Shown here in pieces: positions 62,491-64,000 of a stretch of 64,000 bases of DNA. A program made the translations under genes and the position numbers. This stretch comes from UBA1952 sp965246905 (lineage in GTDB: Bacteria > Bacteroidota > Bacteroidia > Chitinophagales > Chitinophagaceae): contig CBDFFZ010000007.1 in NCBI GenBank assembly GCA_965246905.1, forward strand, positions 1 through 64,000. The letters run 5' to 3'. The first letter of the stretch is position 1, and every line of letters starts with the position of its first letter. The notes beneath the pieces are model-generated. The model searched no databases, was not told where the DNA came from, and saw only the letters and a list, made by a program, of their open reading frames with translations.

Positions 62491-63234
62491 ATGGATACAC
62501 AAAACAATAGCACAGAAATTTTTTCGGATTATAGCTTAGAACAATCGCAATCGCATACTGCCTCTAAAACATTTATGGCCAATGTTTTTATGTGGATGTT
62601 TGGCGCATTACTCATTTCTGCGGGTGTGGCCTATCTTTTTGCTACGAATCAAAACCTGATGGAATACCTGATCGGCGAGCGCGGCCTTACCGGGCTTGGC
62701 AAGATCACACTGTTTGCGCCACTTGGGTTTGTACTGCTCATGTCTTTAGGCTTTAACCGTCTTTCTGCTCCTGCACTGGTTATAAGCTTCATAGCGTATG
62801 CCGCGATCAATGGCATTACGTTTAGTTTTATTCTGATTGCTTATACCGGTGCATCTGTTGTTACTACATTTCTTTCTTCCGCAGCTATGTTTGGCATAAT
62901 GGCGGTTATGGGATATACAACCAATAAAGACCTTACGTCTTTTGGGCGTATTATGATGATGGGCGTTATCGGTATAATTATTGCATCAGTTCTTAATTTT
63001 TTCATGCACAGCGCTGGGCTGAATTACCTCATTAGCATTATTGGCGTAGCTGTTTTTACTGGTCTTACGGCATACGATGTTCAGAAACTAAAGCGTATTG
63101 GAGCTGGCCTTGAATTTGAAAACGTGCCGGCAGATGCCATTAAGAAGCGGGCTGTAATGGGTGCGCTGAATCTTTATCTTGACTTTATTAATATTTTTCT
63201 TTTTATGCTTCGCCTTTTCGGCAGCCGCCGTTAA
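62491..63234 (+). CDS. Bax inhibitor-1 / YccA family membrane protein
   Basis: The protein has 247 residues from the ATG at 62491. After a polar N-terminus of about 30 residues there are seven transmembrane helices. TFMANVFMWMFGALLISAGV is the typical first helix, followed by later GVAVFTGLTAYDVQKLKRIG and ALNLYLDFINIFLFMLRLFG. The paired Asp residues in the last two helices form the pH-sensing pair of the family. Bacterial members are Ca2+/H+ leak channels or regulators of membrane proteolysis. It stands alone and is followed by a terminator. Confidence 0.93.
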   Translation: MDTQNNSTEIFSDYSLEQSQSHTASKTFMANVFMWMFGALLISAGVAYLFATNQNLMEYLIGERGLTGLGKITLFAPLGFVLLMSLGFNRLSAPALVISFIAYAAINGITFSFILIAYTGASVVTTFLSSAAMFGIMAVMGYTTNKDLTSFGRIMMMGVIGIIIASVLNFFMHSAGLNYLISIIGVAVFTGLTAYDVQKLKRIGAGLEFENVPADAIKKRAVMGALNLYLDFINIFLFMLRLFGSRR

Positions 63235-63262
63235 GGAGAACCTATCAGCGCATTCAAATATT

Positions 63263-63292
63263 AAAAGCCGGCAATCTCGCCGGCTTTTAGTG
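63263..63292 (+). terminator. Terminator after the Bax-inhibitor-like gene
   Basis: A perfect 10-bp stem AAAAGCCGGC / GCCGGCTTTT with a 6-base loop lies 28 bases past the stop. The T-run is short (TTTT then AG). Confidence 0.75.
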
Positions 63293-63356
63293 TCTTAACA
63301 CGATTTTTACCCGCAAAAACATACTATCTTTCCCCTATTTTAGTTATTATAGCTTA

Positions 63357-64000
63357 GTGCAGATTTTTCTTTCCCTTACAGCCCGTCGTCAGGCCCTGAT
63401 AATCCTACTTATCGGCGTCTTATGCTTTTGCATGGGCATTACGCCGTGCATTGCGCAAACTGCAAAAGGCAAAAATGATGCTGCAATGCGTGCCCGGCAG
63501 CAGCGGCAGGACAGTACCCGGCAGGCACTCGACAATACACGTTCAGGTCAGCGGGCAAAAATCGATTCCACACGGGCAGCGCAGAAAGTTGCGCTTGAAA
63601 CACTGCAGCGTACACGACAGCATAGCATCGATAGCATAAAAGCATCCCGCAAAAAAGTAACGGACAATTTGATGGCCGTCCGAAAATACCGGGAAAGCAA
63701 ACGCTATAAAGACAGTCTTGCGCGCAGCCGCTCACAAAAAGTAGAGCTGGTAAGATCAGTACAAAAATCCCGTTTTGATTCCCTGCGTTCCATCCGGCAG
63801 CTTAGCACAGAGAAAATGGTTGCAACACGTAAGCAATCTACTGATTCCCTTAAAAGAATACAAAAGGGCCGCTCTGATAGTCTTGTGGCGATTCGCAAGT
63901 ACCGCGAAGGCAAGCATTTCAAGGATAGTGTTACCGTTATCCGAAGGGCAAAAACCGAAGCATTAGCCCAGACCCGAAAAGTGCATAATGATAGCTTATT
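63357..64000 (+). CDS. Secreted Arg/Asp/Ser-repeat protein, N-terminal part (runs off the right edge)
   Basis: A GTG at 63357 gives a full signal peptide (ARRQALIILLIGVLCFCMGI, cleavage near CIAQT). The frame is open to the window end (214 residues seen). The only nearby ATG (63433) would remove the hydrophobic core. After residue 40 the chain is a helical, very basic repeat with a loose 10-13-residue period around DS(L/I)xxxR; VRKYRESKRYKDSL recurs as IRKYREGKHFKDSV. From memory, such tails precede TPR domains in some Chitinophagaceae gliding/type IX proteins (SprE/PorW-like), but that part is not in the window. Confidence 0.6.
   Translation, partial: MQIFLSLTARRQALIILLIGVLCFCMGITPCIAQTAKGKNDAAMRARQQRQDSTRQALDNTRSGQRAKIDSTRAAQKVALETLQRTRQHSIDSIKASRKKVTDNLMAVRKYRESKRYKDSLARSRSQKVELVRSVQKSRFDSLRSIRQLSTEKMVATRKQSTDSLKRIQKGRSDSLVAIRKYREGKHFKDSVTVIRRAKTEALAQTRKVHNDSL

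Overview
The window comes from a member of the Bacteroidota, most likely of the family Chitinophagaceae or a close relative. Four things in the sequence support this. Promoters fit the Bacteroidota pattern TTTG-N18-23-TAnnTTTG (upstream of the sigma factor gene, tRNA-Lys and pyrD). The primary sigma factor is the short Bacteroidota type. Rho has a long Q/N-rich insertion. The type VI secretion genes are of the Bacteroidota-specific subtype iii. Core genes are moderately GC-rich and tightly packed; AT-rich islands stand out against them.

Layout. 1-1114 is the start of rho on the minus strand, followed by a methyltransferase. 2495-7868 is a cell-surface operon: YfhO-like membrane protein, hexapeptide acyltransferase, flippase and Kir-type K+ channel. 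7901-17724 holds housekeeping and transport genes: rocD, a VIT1-like transporter, pyrD, terC, a YoeB toxin-antitoxin pair, a TPR lipoprotein, rpe, a TonB-dependent receptor and tRNA-Lys. 18027-24452 is a decayed accessory island: a 21-bp repeat array, a nuclease-like gene with a frameshifted partner, fragments of AhpD-like, HsdM and HsdS genes, a frameshifted cyclotransferase-like gene and a dead IS630 transposase. 24746-30063 is rimP-nusA-infB. An AT-rich membrane-protein gene and an FkbM fragment come next, then prfA, a Wzz-like protein and an O-antigen ligase-like protein. 35943-36969 is gene-free and rich in palindromic repeats. 36970-41310 (minus) encodes a GT39-like enzyme, PAP2, LptF/G and a START-like protein. 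The primary sigma factor follows at 41554.

42430-45430 is a second accessory region: hairpins, a second 21-bp repeat array related to the first, and two AT-rich genes separated by a ~135-bp imperfect palindrome resembling an integron attC site. The second of these genes, and a short minus-strand gene beyond it, each carry one in-frame TAA. A BlaI/BlaR1-like pair follows.

47651-58443 is a partial T6SS-iii locus: two TssD (Hcp), VgrG, PAAR with a long extension, a possible DcrB-fold chaperone, a possible cysteine-peptidase/amidase effector, TssH (ClpV), TssB, a third TssD with a 95-residue tail, and TssC. The baseplate and membrane-complex genes are absent, so they must lie elsewhere if the machine works. 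The window closes with a phosphoesterase, two tandem secreted paralogues, pruA, a Bax-inhibitor-1-like protein and the start of a secreted Arg/Asp/Ser-repeat protein.

All calls rest on reading the sequence and on remembered family features. No database search was run.
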